64,000 nucleotides of DNA from Aureimonas sp. AU4 (GTDB taxonomy: Bacteria; Pseudomonadota; Alphaproteobacteria; Rhizobiales; Rhizobiaceae): positions 80,435-144,434 of the forward strand of contig NZ_BBWK01000017.1 in assembly GCF_001463765.1 (NCBI RefSeq). The letters run 5' to 3'. The notes beneath the pieces are model-generated. The model saw only the letters and a list, made by a program, of their open reading frames with translations, did no database searches and was not told the DNA's origin. Below are positions 45,573 to 54,817 of this stretch, piece after piece. Made by a program: the position numbers and the translations under genes. Positions within the stretch are counted from its first letter, which is position 1; each line of letters starts with the position of its first letter.

Positions 45573-47086
45573 GGCGCGGCGTCGCCCTTGGCCAGGATCG
45601 CCCGCACCGCCGCGATCATCTCGGCCGGGTCCTCGGGCGTGTAGCGGAAGACGTCCTGCCCGGCGCGCGCCTCGCGCCATTCCACATTGTCCGTGATGGC
45701 GGCGGCCAGAGCCTTGCCGGCGGCCAGGTCCTTGACCTGCACCTGTCCCGCCGCCCGCTCGTCGGAGCCCTGGATGATCGCGACGGGCGCCTCGCGCCGG
45801 TCGGCATATTGCAGCTGCTTGCCGAACTGCTTGGGATTGCCCTGGAAGACCTCGACCGGCACGACCGGCCGGCCGGGCGCGTTCAGCGCCTCGCGCAGCT
45901 GGCGGGCGATCAGCTGGTAGTCGCCCATCCGCTCGCGTTCCATGACGGTCACGACCACGGGGCCGGAGCGGCGCCGCGCCTGGAGGCGACCGAGGTTCTT
46001 GAGCGCGGTCTGGAGGCGCGACACGCCGATCGAGAAGCCGGTGGCGGGCACGGGCGTCGAGAGGAAGCGCGAGACGAGCCCGTCGTAGCGCCCGCCGCCG
46101 CCGACCGAGCCGAACACGACCTTCTGGCCCTTCTCGTTGACGACGTCGAACAGGAGCTCGGCCTCGAAGACGGGGCCGGTATAGTATTCGAGGCCGCGCA
46201 CGACGGAGGGGTCGATGCGGATGCGGTCTGCCTCGTAGCCGGCGCTGCGCGCGGCCCGCTCGATTTCGCCGAGTTCCGCCACGCCCGCGCCGACGCCCTC
46301 ATGGCCGCCGAAGGCCTGATCGACGCCGGTCAGGCCATCGGCATCGAAGATGCGCAGGACGCGTTCGATCGTCTCGCCGTCCAGCTCGGCGCCCTTGGTG
46401 AAGTCGCCCTCGCCGCCGCCCTCGTCGCGGCGGCCCGCGCCGAGCAGCAGGCGCACGCCTTCCACCCCGAACTTGTCGAACTTGTCGAGCGCCCGCAGCA
46501 CCGTCAGGCGCCGCTCCGGCTCGTTCTCCAGCCCGATCGCGTCGAGGATGCCGTCCAAGACCTTCCGGTTGTTGACCCGGATCACGTACTGGCCGCGCGG
46601 AATGCCCAGCGCCTCCATCGTGTCGGCCATCATCATGGCCATCTCGGCGTCGGCCGAGACGTTGGGCGCGCCCACGATGTCGGCGTCGAACTGCATGAAC
46701 TGGCGAAAGCGCCCCGGGCCCGGCTTCTCGTTGCGGAAGACGTAGCCCGCCCGGTAGGAGCGGTAGGGCTTGGGCAGCGTCTCGAAGTTCTCGGCCACGT
46801 AGCGCGCGAGCGGGGCGGTCAGGTCGTAGCGCAGCGAGAGCCACTGCTCGTCGTCGTCCTCCAGCGAGAAGACGCCCGCGTTCGGCCGGTCCTGGTCGGG
46901 CAGGAACTTGCCGAGCGCGTCGGTATATTCGAACATCGGCGTCTCCACGGGCTCGAACCCGTAGGTCTCGTAGACGCGGCGGATGGTCTCCAGCATCTCC
47001 CCTTGCGCGTCGAGGTCGGCGCTGGTGCGGTCCGCGAAGCCGCGCGGCTGGCGGGCGCGCACGCGGGAGGGCTTCTTCGAGGCCAT
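45569..47086 (-). CDS. hisS: Histidine--tRNA ligase
   Basis: The 505-aa class II synthetase has motif 2 in [23 protein letters not shown], the histidine-binding elements [16 protein letters not shown] and [13 protein letters not shown], and a C-terminal anticodon-binding domain. The N-terminus [17 protein letters not shown] is basic, as usual for the alphaproteobacterial type. The sequence fits the alphaproteobacterial HisRS class, which recognises an unusual tRNA-His in some members, but the window does not show which tRNA is used. It heads the hisS-hisZ-hisG operon. Confidence 0.95.
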   Translation of the reverse strand: MASKKPSRVRARQPRGFADRTSADLDAQGEMLETIRRVYETYGFEPVETPMFEYTDALGKFLPDQDRPNAGVFSLEDDDEQWLSLRYDLTAPLARYVAENFETLPKPYRSYRAGYVFRNEKPGPGRFRQFMQFDADIVGAPNVSADAEMAMMMADTMEALGIPRGQYVIRVNNRKVLDGILDAIGLENEPERRLTVLRALDKFDKFGVEGVRLLLGAGRRDEGGGEGDFTKGAELDGETIERVLRIFDADGLTGVDQAFGGHEGVGAGVAELGEIERAARSAGYEADRIRIDPSVVRGLEYYTGPVFEAELLFDVVNEKGQKVVFGSVGGGGRYDGLVSRFLSTPVPATGFSIGVSRLQTALKNLGRLQARRRSGPVVVTVMERERMGDYQLIARQLREALNAPGRPVVPVEVFQGNPKQFGKQLQYADRREAPVAIIQGSDERAAGQVQVKDLAAGKALAAAITDNVEWREARAGQDVFRYTPEDPAEMIAAVRAILAKGDAAP

Positions 47087-47139
47087 GATACGGTCCGTAT
47101 GCTGGATAAGGGTTCAGCCGAAGCCGACTGGTCCGGCGC

Positions 47140-47169
47140 GTCCTAGCCGATATCGCTTCGAACCTTCAA
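47140..47169 (-). promoter_or_regulatory. Possible promoter of hisS
   Basis: On the minus strand TTGAAG (47169-47164) and CTAGGA (47145-47140) are 18 bases apart, about 55 bases before the hisS ATG. The match to the vegetative consensus is partial. Confidence 0.25.
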
Positions 47170-47190
47170 GTTTTGCGCCCTTTCGTGCCG

Positions 47191-47811
47191 TCAGGGCCGC
47201 GCGAAGGCGGCGCGCTCGCGCTCGCAGGCGTTTCGCGCACAGCAACCCTCCACATGGTCGTTCACGAAGCCCATGGACTGCATGAAGGCGTAGGCCGTGG
47301 TGGGGCCGACGAAGCGAAAGGCCCGCGCGCGCAGCGCCTTGGACAGGCGGCGCGAGGCCGCGGTCTCTGGGTTGCCGCGAAGGTAGTCGGCGTCCACCAC
47401 GTCCGGTCGCTCCTCGGGCGAGGGCTCGAAGCTCCACAGGAAGGCGGCGAGCGAGCGTCCCGTTTCCTCGCGCAAGGCGAGGACCGCCCGCGCGTTGCCG
47501 ATCGCGGCCTCGATCTTGCCCCGGTGGCGGATCACGCCGGCATCCTCGAGCATGGAGGCGACGTCGGCCTCGTCCATGGCGGCGACGCGCTCGATCTCGA
47601 AGCCGTGGAAGCGCTCGCGGAACCGCTCGCGCTTGCGCAGGATCGTGATCCAGGAGAGCCCGGCCTGGAAGCCTTCGAGGCAGAGCTTCTCGAACAGGCG
47701 CCGGTCGTCCTGCGTCGGGCGGCCCCATTCCTGGTCGTGGTAGCGGACGTAGAGCGGGTCGCTTCCCGCCCAGGCGCAGCGCGGCCGCCCGTCATCCCCA
47801 TCCTGCTCCAT
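47191..47811 (-). CDS. tag: DNA-3-methyladenine glycosylase I
   Basis: Tag excises 3-methyladenine from alkylated DNA. The 206-aa protein has CAWAGSDPLYVRYHDQEWG at the N-terminus, giving the zinc-ligand Cys and His, and the second Cys/His pair in FVNDHVEGCCAR at the C-terminus. The catalytic-site block FEKLCLEGFQAGLSWITIL is typical. The ATG at 47811 is supported by GAGGGAA 8 bases upstream, against a longer frame to 47871. It is the only gene between hisS and the divergent DUF2927 gene. Confidence 0.95.
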   Translation of the reverse strand: MEQDGDDGRPRCAWAGSDPLYVRYHDQEWGRPTQDDRRLFEKLCLEGFQAGLSWITILRKRERFRERFHGFEIERVAAMDEADVASMLEDAGVIRHRGKIEAAIGNARAVLALREETGRSLAAFLWSFEPSPEERPDVVDADYLRGNPETAASRRLSKALRARAFRFVGPTTAYAFMQSMGFVNDHVEGCCARNACERERAAFARP

Positions 47812-47968
47812 CGCCCGTTCCCTCGCCTCGTGCCCTGCGACTTGGTGGCGCCATCGTGGGCCGGAAGGCAAGTCTTCGCGTGGACGAAGCTAGGACCTCC
47901 TTGCGGCGCGCGCGCGGGTTGCCGACAACACGCGGCGGGGCGGAGACGGCAGGCAGGGGGACGGGACC

Positions 47969-48685
47969 ATGAGGCGAGCGGTTCGGGCGCTGGCGGCGCT
48001 GCTGATCCTTCTCCCGGCCGTCTCGCCGGGACGGGCCGCGTCGCTGCCGGGAGCGGCGGAGATGATTCGCGGCTTCGAGAAGGTGGTGTTCGGCGCCGAG
48101 TACACGGGCGCCTTTTCCGACTCGAGCTACGTCAAGAAGTTCGTCGTCCCCGTGCGCGTGACGATCGAGGCCCGGGCCGCCGCGGACCGCTCGGCGGCGG
48201 TGCGCGCCTTCGTGCGCCAGGCGGGCCGCTCGATCCGGGGCCTCGACATCGCCATGGCGGGGCGCGGCGGTGCGTCCAACTTCACGGTGCATGTGGTGGA
48301 CCGCAGGGCCTATGCCGAGACGGTTCGCCGGATCTACGGCAACCCGCTCATGGCGACGCCGGGCAACTGCATCGTGCGCACGCTCTACGGGCGGGACGGG
48401 ATCACGCGATCCGACGCCGTTCTCGTCTCGGACGAGGGCGACGCCCTGTTCCGGCGCTGCCTCGTGGAGGAGATCCTGCAGGGGCTGGGTCCGCTCAACG
48501 ACAACAGCGAGGCGCCCGAGAGCGTCTTCAACGACACCTCGCGCCTGACGAGCTTCACGCCCTACGACCGCCTGATCCTCAACATGCTCTACGACGCTCG
48601 CCTGCGGCCCGGCCTCTCGCAGGCGCAGGCGGCCCCGCTCCTGCCCGCGATCCAGCGAGACGCCCGGCGCCGCCTGCCGCGCTGA
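47969..48685 (+). CDS. DUF2927 family secreted protein
   Basis: The 238-aa protein has a signal peptide (MRRAVRALAALLILLPAVS, cleavage near residue 24) and the DUF2927 blocks GAFSDSSYVKKFVVPVRV, CLVEEILQGLGPLNDN, SVFNDTSRLTSFTPYD and LNMLYDARLRPGLS. The EEILQ stretch is preceded by Arg/Cys and may form part of a peptidase-like site, as the family fold has been compared with zincin-like proteins, but no full HExxH is present. It is periplasmic and its function is unknown. It precedes two L,D-transpeptidase genes on the same strand. Confidence 0.87.
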   Translation: MRRAVRALAALLILLPAVSPGRAASLPGAAEMIRGFEKVVFGAEYTGAFSDSSYVKKFVVPVRVTIEARAAADRSAAVRAFVRQAGRSIRGLDIAMAGRGGASNFTVHVVDRRAYAETVRRIYGNPLMATPGNCIVRTLYGRDGITRSDAVLVSDEGDALFRRCLVEEILQGLGPLNDNSEAPESVFNDTSRLTSFTPYDRLILNMLYDARLRPGLSQAQAAPLLPAIQRDARRRLPR

Positions 48686-48835
48686 CGGCTCCGCGAACGG
48701 CGCCTTAACCATCCCGCCAGAGCGGGCGGGAGAGCGCGGCGCCCGTTCACCATTCGATGGGGGCCGGGGCCCCATCGTCGCGCGATCGAAAGCCCGCGTC
48801 CTCGAAGCGGGCCCGTTCCCCGGAGGTCTCGCCCG

Positions 48836-49693
48836 ATGCGCCGGATTGCGCCCCTTGCCCTCGCTCTTCTCGCCGCCCTGCCGACGCTCGCCTCGGCCCG
48901 CGACCGCCAGCCGCTCTTCGTGCCGCGCGACCAGGCGGCCGAGGCCGTTCGCCAGCTCTCGCCCGGCAGCGGCGTCGTGCCGGGCCCGGCCCGCCAGCGC
49001 GTCGCGCAGCCCTACCCGGCCGGCGCGGTGGTGTTTCGCGGCAGCGTGCCGGTCGGCATCGTGCGCGGCGACACCGGCACCGTCGAGCCGCTCGGCTCCT
49101 ATCACGAGGAGCGGCGCGTGATGGGCGTCTTCGGCGGTCCGCAGGCGCCCGCGCGCCGCGCAGCCGCATCCGCCCCGACGCTCGCCGCCTTCGCCGCCCC
49201 GCGCGGCGCCGTGCGCCAGACCCGCCCGCCGGAGATGGACCCCGCCTTCCTGCCCCGGACCGTGCGCTTCGAGCGCGGCTACGCGCCCGGCACCATCGTG
49301 ATCGATACGCGCGAGCGCTTCCTCTACCATGTGGAGGCCGGCGGCCAGGCCCGACGCTACGGCGTGGGCGTCGGCAAGGACGGCTTCGGCTGGCGCGGCA
49401 CGCACGACATCACGCGCAAGGCCGAGTGGCCGACCTGGACGCCGCCCGCAGAGATGGTGGCGCGCGAGCGCCTCAAGGGCCGCATCCTGCCCGCCCGCAT
49501 GGAAGGGGGCGAGGCCAACCCGCTCGGCGCCCGCGCCCTGTACCTCGGCTCGACCCTCTACCGCATCCACGGCACCAACCAGCCCTGGACCATCGGCCAG
49601 CGCGTGTCGTCGGGCTGCATCCGCATGCGCAACGAGGACGTGATCGAACTTTACGAGAGCGTGCCGGTCGGCACGCGTGTCGTTGTGCTCTGA
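48836..49693 (+). CDS. L,D-transpeptidase (YkuD/ErfK family), copy 1
   Basis: The 285-aa exported protein starts with a signal peptide (about residues 1-21, ending LASA). An Ala/Pro/Arg-rich spacer leads to the YkuD domain from about residue 150: GTIVIDTRERFLYHVE, GVGVGKDGFGWRGTH, WPTWTPPAEMVARE and the catalytic HGTNQPWTIGQRVSSGCIRM, with His, Ser and Cys in the SSGCIRM motif. The enzymes form 3-3 cross-links or attach proteins to peptidoglycan. Two hairpins (48712-48731 and 48755-48777) lie in the gap before the gene. A second, closely related gene follows 129 bp downstream. Confidence 0.93.
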   Translation: MRRIAPLALALLAALPTLASARDRQPLFVPRDQAAEAVRQLSPGSGVVPGPARQRVAQPYPAGAVVFRGSVPVGIVRGDTGTVEPLGSYHEERRVMGVFGGPQAPARRAAASAPTLAAFAAPRGAVRQTRPPEMDPAFLPRTVRFERGYAPGTIVIDTRERFLYHVEAGGQARRYGVGVGKDGFGWRGTHDITRKAEWPTWTPPAEMVARERLKGRILPARMEGGEANPLGARALYLGSTLYRIHGTNQPWTIGQRVSSGCIRMRNEDVIELYESVPVGTRVVVL

Positions 49694-49739
49694 CGGCAAC
49701 ATAGGGTTGCAAATCGGTAAGCATAAGGCTCGCGAAAGA

Positions 49740-49759
49740 TCGCCGGGATCGACCGGCGA
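49740..49759 (+). other. Hairpin between the two L,D-transpeptidase genes
   Basis: TCGCCGG (49740-49746) and CCGGCGA (49753-49759) form a 7-bp stem with a 6-base loop and no T tract. It is in an otherwise AT-richer 129-bp gap that probably also holds the second gene's promoter. Confidence 0.3.
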
Positions 49760-49822
49760 CTTGCGTTCGTCCCCGCTCTCTCCATCCTTTCCCCAACAGC
49801 CTGTTTCAAGGACGGTTTTCCC

Positions 49823-50596
49823 ATGAAGTCACCCCTTTTCGCGGCGCTTCTCGCCGCGGCCACGCTGGTGGGCGTCGGCGCGGCCGAGGCGCAACAGGTG
49901 CGCTACTACGACTACAGCACGGGATCGTGGGTGCGCTCGGGAGACCGCGCCACGATCCGTTCCGGCGGCCCCGCCGAGCCGCAGGTCCGCCGCGGCGTGA
50001 CGCGTCAGCCCCAGGCCATGCGCAAGGTCGATCCGCGCTTCATGCGCCAGCCCGTCCGCATCTCCACCAAGGAGAAGGCCGGCACGATCATCATCGATAC
50101 GGACCGCAAGTTCCTTTATCTCGTCGGAGACGGCGGCGCGGCGATGCGCTACGGCGTGGGCGTGGGCAAGGAGGGCTTCGCCTGGGGCGGCCAGATGAAG
50201 ATCGGCCGCAAGGCCGAATGGCCGACCTGGACGCCGCCGGCCGAGATGGTGCGCCGCGAGCGCGCCAAGGGCCACATCCTGCCGGCCTCGATGGAGGGCG
50301 GACCCGAGAACCCGCTCGGCGCGCGCGCCATGTATCTCTACCGCGACGGCCGCGACTCCATGTTCCGCATCCACGGCACCAACCAGCCCTGGACCATCGG
50401 CCTCAACATGTCGTCGGGCTGCATCCGCATGATGAACGAGGACGTGACCGACCTCTACGAGCGCGTCGGCCCCGGCACCCGGGTCGTGGTTCTCGCGCCC
50501 GGCTCGTCCGGCTCGCAGAAGGTCTATGCCGAGACGGGAACGACGCGTCAGGCCCGGGCCGGCCGCCCGCTGCTGGCCTCGATCTTCGGCGGCTGA
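49823..50596 (+). CDS. L,D-transpeptidase (YkuD/ErfK family), copy 2
   Basis: The 257-aa protein has a signal peptide (about residues 1-22, ending AEA) and the same domain order as its upstream neighbour, with GTIIIDTDRKFLYLVG, GVGVGKEGFAWGGQ, WPTWTPPAEMVRRE and catalytic HGTNQPWTIGLNMSSGCIRM. The two YkuD domains differ by few residues, but the N-terminal spacers are unrelated, which points to an old tandem duplication with separate anchoring or targeting. An intrinsic terminator follows 20 bp downstream. Confidence 0.93.
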   Translation: MKSPLFAALLAAATLVGVGAAEAQQVRYYDYSTGSWVRSGDRATIRSGGPAEPQVRRGVTRQPQAMRKVDPRFMRQPVRISTKEKAGTIIIDTDRKFLYLVGDGGAAMRYGVGVGKEGFAWGGQMKIGRKAEWPTWTPPAEMVRRERAKGHILPASMEGGPENPLGARAMYLYRDGRDSMFRIHGTNQPWTIGLNMSSGCIRMMNEDVTDLYERVGPGTRVVVLAPGSSGSQKVYAETGTTRQARAGRPLLASIFGG

Positions 50597-50615
50597 ACGC
50601 CCGCCCACCGATCCG

Positions 50616-50641
50616 AAAGGCCCGCTCCGGCGGGCCTTTTT
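50616..50641. terminator. Intrinsic terminator between L,D-transpeptidase 2 and glcF
   Basis: AAAGGCCCGC (50616-50625) pairs with GCGGGCCTTT (50630-50639) over four bases and is followed by TT. The A and T runs on both sides allow use by both convergent genes. Confidence 0.88.
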
Positions 50642-50644
50642 CGT

Positions 50645-51988
50645 TTATTCGGCGGCCTCGCGCACGGGCAGGGCCGGAAATTCCCGCCCCGCCAGCTTCC
50701 CCGGCTTCGGGCCGCCGAAGGCCCAGTCGAGAAGCTCCACCGTGTGGACCACGGGAATGGCGGTCGCCGAGCCGATCTGCGTCATGCAGCCGATATTGCC
50801 GGTGGCGACGATCTCGGGCGCGACGCGCTCGATGTTGGCGACCTTGCGGTCGCGCAGCTGCGCCGAGATCTCGGGCTGGAGGATGTTGTAGGTTCCCGCC
50901 GAGCCGCAGCACAGGTGCCCCTCCGGCACGTCGCGCACCGTGAAGCCGGCCTGCGCGAGAAGCGTCCTGGGCTCGCGGGTGACACGCTGGCCGTGCTGCA
51001 TCGAGCAGGCGGAATGATAGGCGACCACGGCGTCGACGGGGTGGGCGGGCAGCGGCAGATCGAGCGTGCTCAGGAACTCCGTCACGTCCCTGGCGAGGGC
51101 GGAGACGCGGGCGGCGCGCTCGGCATAGGCCGGGTCGAGGCGCAGCATGTGGCCGTAGTCCTTGACCGTGGTGCCGCAGCCCGACGTCGTGACGAGGATG
51201 GCGTCGAGCCCCCGCCCCTCGATCTCGCGGCTCCAGGCATCGACATTCGCCCGCGCGAAGCGAAGCGCCGAGGCTTCCTTTCCCATGTGATGGGTCAGCG
51301 CCCCGCAGCAGCCCTCGCCACCCGCCATGACCACCTCGACGCCGAGGCGCCCGAGCAGGCGCACGGCGGCCTCGTTGATCGCGGGATCGAGCACGCGCTG
51401 CGCGCAGCCGCGCAGGATCGCGACGCGCTTCACCGCTTGGGTCCCGGCGTCCCGCGTGCCGTCGCGGTCGTTGCCGGAGGCCGCCGGCACGCGGGCCGGC
51501 GCCAGCCGCAGCATGGCGGCGAGCGGGCGCAAGGGGGGCACCTTGTCGAGGACGGGCGCGAACGGGCGCGCGAGGCGCGCGGCCGCAAGGCTCAGGCGGA
51601 AGCGCCGGGGATAGGGCAGGACGGCGGCCAGCAGCCCCCGGATCAGCCGGTCGCCGAGCGGCCGGCGATAGGTGCGCTCGATATGGGCGCGCGCATGGTC
51701 GACGAGATGCATGTAGTTCACGCCCGAGGGGCAGGTCGTCATGCAGGCGAGGCAGGACAGGCAGCGGTCGATGTGGGTGACGGTCTTCTCGTCCGCCGGC
51801 CGCCCCGTCTCCAGCATCTCCTTGACGAGGTAGATGCGCCCGCGCGGGCTGTCGAGCTCGTTGCCGAGCGTGACGTAGGTCGGGCAGGTCGCCGTGCAGA
51901 AGCCGCAATGCACGCACTTGCGGATGATGCCCTCCGAATGCGCCGTCTCGGGATCGCGAAGGGCTTCCGGTGTGAAATGGGTCTGCAT
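50645..51988 (-). CDS. glcF: Glycolate oxidase iron-sulfur subunit
   Basis: GlcF carries electrons from the GlcDE flavin site to the membrane quinone pool. The 447-aa protein has two N-terminal 4Fe-4S motifs, CVHCGFCTATCP and CLSCLACMTTCP (CxxCxxCxxxCP), and two C-terminal Cys-rich CCG domains, seen as GGEGCCGALTHH and LCCGSAGTYN. The ATG at 51988 has an AGGAA ribosome site. It is the last gene of glcD-glcE-glcF, 13 bp after glcE. Confidence 0.95.
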   Translation of the reverse strand: MQTHFTPEALRDPETAHSEGIIRKCVHCGFCTATCPTYVTLGNELDSPRGRIYLVKEMLETGRPADEKTVTHIDRCLSCLACMTTCPSGVNYMHLVDHARAHIERTYRRPLGDRLIRGLLAAVLPYPRRFRLSLAAARLARPFAPVLDKVPPLRPLAAMLRLAPARVPAASGNDRDGTRDAGTQAVKRVAILRGCAQRVLDPAINEAAVRLLGRLGVEVVMAGGEGCCGALTHHMGKEASALRFARANVDAWSREIEGRGLDAILVTTSGCGTTVKDYGHMLRLDPAYAERAARVSALARDVTEFLSTLDLPLPAHPVDAVVAYHSACSMQHGQRVTREPRTLLAQAGFTVRDVPEGHLCCGSAGTYNILQPEISAQLRDRKVANIERVAPEIVATGNIGCMTQIGSATAIPVVHTVELLDWAFGGPKPGKLAGREFPALPVREAAE

Positions 51989-52001
51989 GGATGGATCGTT
52001 C

Positions 52002-53231
52002 CTACCCCATCCGGCCCGGGTTGAGCACGCCGGCCGGATCGAACTGGTTCTTGAGCCTTGCGGAAAGGGCGGCGAGCGCGGGGGGCTGCGGTTGGAAGAC
52101 GGGGGTCGCCGTGCGCTCGGGCACGCTCGCGCGAACCAGCGTCGCGTGGCCGCCGCCATGGGCCGCGACGAGCGAGCGCACGAGCGCTTCCTCCGCGCCC
52201 GCCTCCATGCGCAGCCACACGAGGCCGCCCTGCCAGTCGTAGAAGGCGTCCGCCCCCGCCCCCATGCGCAGGGCCATGACGAAGGCGGGACCGCGCGTCG
52301 GAGCCAGCGACACGCGCCAGACCGGCCGCTCGGTGCCGTCGGCAAAGGGCCTCGCGTCGCGCACGTCGCGCCAGAAGCGGACCGACGCCTCGCCCTCCAG
52401 CCGCTCCAGGGGCCCCAGGCGCTCCAGCCCGCGCGCGAGATGGTCGGCCCTGGCGGCGACGGACGGGCCGATGCCCTCGAGGCGGATCGCGGTCGCGGGC
52501 GCCTTGCCGAGCGCGCCGTCCGCGACGCGGCCGGCGACATCGTAGGGCAGGTGCGCGGCGCCCGACGCCTCCGCCGAGGAGCCCATGGCGCCCGCCATCG
52601 CGCCCGCCGCGCGCTCGTCGTCGAGCCCGCGCAGGAGAAGCGTCGTCTCGGTGGCGCTGGCGGGCAGGACCTTGAGCGTGATCTCGGCGAGAACCGCGAG
52701 CGTGCCGAACGAGCCGGCCATGCCCTTGGACAGGTCGTAGCCCGTGACGTTCTTCACGACGCGCCCGCCGCTACGGAACTCCTCGCCCCGGCCCGACACG
52801 GCGCGGATGCCGAGCACGTGGTCGCGCGCCGCCCCCGCCTTGATGCGGCGCGGCCCCGACAGGTTGCAGGCCATGAGCCCGCCCAGCGTGCCCCCGCCCG
52901 CCGGCCGCCCGTGGAGCGGCCCGTAGTCGATCGGCTCGAAGTCGAGGCGTTGGCCGCGGCCGGCCAGGAGGGTCTCGATCTCGGCAAGCGGCGTTCCGGC
53001 CCGCGCCGAAAGGACGAGTTCCTCCGGCTCGTAGAAGAGGATGCCCGAAAGCCCGGCGGTGGAGAGGGTGCGGGCCGCCTGGACGGGCTTGCCGAGGCCG
53101 CTCTTGGAGCCGGTGCCCTCGACGAGAAGCGGCGCGCCGCTCGCCACGGCGTCGGCCACGATCTCGCGCATGCCCTCCACGGTGTCGGGCTCCAGCCGCT
53201 CGGTCGGGCGTGTTTCCGCGATCGCGCTCAA
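52002..53231 (-). CDS. glcE: Glycolate oxidase FAD-binding subunit GlcE
   Basis: The 409-aa protein is the second FAD-linked oxidase subunit. It has the PCMH-type FAD domain with LVEGTGSKSGLGKPVQAA near residue 36, GGTLGGLMACNLSGPRR and GRVVKNVTGYDLSKGMAGSFG, and a shorter C-terminal cap than GlcD. It acts with GlcD and GlcF to oxidise glycolate to glyoxylate. The start is TTG at 53231, three bases after the glcD stop; the next in-frame ATG lies 20 codons inside the conserved N-terminus. Confidence 0.93.
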   Translation of the reverse strand: MSAIAETRPTERLEPDTVEGMREIVADAVASGAPLLVEGTGSKSGLGKPVQAARTLSTAGLSGILFYEPEELVLSARAGTPLAEIETLLAGRGQRLDFEPIDYGPLHGRPAGGGTLGGLMACNLSGPRRIKAGAARDHVLGIRAVSGRGEEFRSGGRVVKNVTGYDLSKGMAGSFGTLAVLAEITLKVLPASATETTLLLRGLDDERAAGAMAGAMGSSAEASGAAHLPYDVAGRVADGALGKAPATAIRLEGIGPSVAARADHLARGLERLGPLERLEGEASVRFWRDVRDARPFADGTERPVWRVSLAPTRGPAFVMALRMGAGADAFYDWQGGLVWLRMEAGAEEALVRSLVAAHGGGHATLVRASVPERTATPVFQPQPPALAALSARLKNQFDPAGVLNPGRMG

Positions 53232-53234
53232 CGG

Positions 53235-54728
53235 TCAGAACCGGGGCAGTTCGGGAAAGGGCAGCTTCCCCTTGTGGACGTGGAGGCGGCCGAGCTCGGC
53301 GCAGCGGTGCAGCACGGGAAAGACCTTGCCGGGGTTGAGGAGGTGTTCGGCGTCGAAGGCGCACTTGACGCGGATCTGGTGCTTGAGGTCGTCCTCGCCG
53401 AACATCTCGGGCATGAGGTCGCGCTTCTCGATGCCGACCCCGTGCTCGCCGGTGAGGACGCCGCCGACCTTCACGCACAGGCGCAGGATGTCGGCCCCGA
53501 AATCCTCGGCGCGCTGCAGCTCGTCGTCCTTGGAGGCGTCGTAGAGGATCAGCGGGTGGAGGTTGCCGTCGCCGGCATGGAAGACGTTGGCGACGGCGAG
53601 CCCGTAGCGCTCCGACAGCGCCTTCATGCCGGCGAGAACCCGCGGCAGCTCGCGGCGCGGGATGGTGCCGTCCATGCAGAGATAGTCGGGCGAGATGCGC
53701 CCGACCGCCGGAAAGGCCGCCTTGCGTCCCGCCCAGAAGCTGAGGCGCTCGGCGTCGGACTGCGAGACGCGCGCGGTGGTGGCGCCGTTCGCGCTCGCGA
53801 TCGCCTCCACCTCGGCCAGGAGATGGTCGACCTCGACGCGCGGCCCGTCGAGTTCGACGATCAGGAGCGCTTCGACGTCGCGCGGATAGCCGGCGTGGAC
53901 GAAGTCCTCCGCCGCGTGGATCGCGGGTCGGTCCATCATCTCCATGCCGCCGGGAATGATGCCGCGCGCGATGATCGCGGCCACGCACTTGCCCGCCTGC
54001 TCGCTCGTGGGAAAGCCGATCAGCACCGCGCGCGCCGTCTCGGGCGCCTGGAGGACGCGCACCGTCACCTCGGTCACGACGCCGAGCAGGCCTTCCGAGC
54101 CGGTGACGAGTCCGAGAAGGTCGTAGCCCTCTGCATCGAGGTGCTTGCCCCCTAAGCGCACCACCTCGCCCTCCATCGTGACGAGCTCGACGCCCAGGAC
54201 GTTGTTGGCGGTGAGGCCGTATTTCAGGCAGTGGACCCCGCCCGAATTCTCCGCGACGTTGCCGCCGATCGAGCAGGCGATCTGCGAGGACGGGTCGGGC
54301 GCGTAGTAGAAGCCGGCCTGTTCCACCGCGCGCGTGATGCCGAGATTGGTGACGCCCGGCTGCGCCACGACGCAGCGGTTGTCGAGGTCGACCTCGAGGA
54401 TGCGGTTGAAGCGCGACAGGACGAGCAGCACGCCGTCCTCCAGCGGCAGCGAGCCGCCCGAGAGCGAGGTGCCCGAGCCGCGCGGCACGACCGGCACGCG
54501 GTTCTCGAAGCACCAGCGCAGGATCGCCTGCACCTGTGGAACGGTTTCCGGCAGCACCACGCAGAGCGGCATCTGGCGGTAGGCGGTGAGCGCATCGGTC
54601 TCGAAGACCCGCATCTCGACCGGCTCGGCGACGACCCCCTCGCCGGGCACGATGCGGCGCATGGCCTCGGCGATCTCGGCACGGCGCGCCAGGATCGCCG
54701 GATCGGGCTTGGGCATGGCGATGGTCAT
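53235..54728 (-). CDS. glcD: Glycolate oxidase subunit GlcD
   Basis: GlcD is the catalytic FAD subunit, 497 aa. The FAD domain has VVPRGSGTSLSGGSLP, DPSSQIACSIGGNVAENSGG and GYDLLGLVTGSEGLLGVVTE; the C-terminal cap has HAGDGNLHPL and GVLTGEHGVGIEKRDLM, with the metal or substrate-binding His residues. The ATG at 54728 has a GGGAGG ribosome site. The frame remains open upstream across the PAP2 gene, but that is a GC-rich shadow. It heads the operon; no dedicated regulator gene is adjacent. Confidence 0.95.
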   Translation of the reverse strand: MTIAMPKPDPAILARRAEIAEAMRRIVPGEGVVAEPVEMRVFETDALTAYRQMPLCVVLPETVPQVQAILRWCFENRVPVVPRGSGTSLSGGSLPLEDGVLLVLSRFNRILEVDLDNRCVVAQPGVTNLGITRAVEQAGFYYAPDPSSQIACSIGGNVAENSGGVHCLKYGLTANNVLGVELVTMEGEVVRLGGKHLDAEGYDLLGLVTGSEGLLGVVTEVTVRVLQAPETARAVLIGFPTSEQAGKCVAAIIARGIIPGGMEMMDRPAIHAAEDFVHAGYPRDVEALLIVELDGPRVEVDHLLAEVEAIASANGATTARVSQSDAERLSFWAGRKAAFPAVGRISPDYLCMDGTIPRRELPRVLAGMKALSERYGLAVANVFHAGDGNLHPLILYDASKDDELQRAEDFGADILRLCVKVGGVLTGEHGVGIEKRDLMPEMFGEDDLKHQIRVKCAFDAEHLLNPGKVFPVLHRCAELGRLHVHKGKLPFPELPRF

Positions 54729-54817
54729 GAGCGGCCTCCCGGGATCGTTCGAGGCGATCCTAGCGCGGGGAAGCCGGGGATGCGAAGCCGCAAATGGTCC
54801 TGAGGGGCGGCCGGTCC

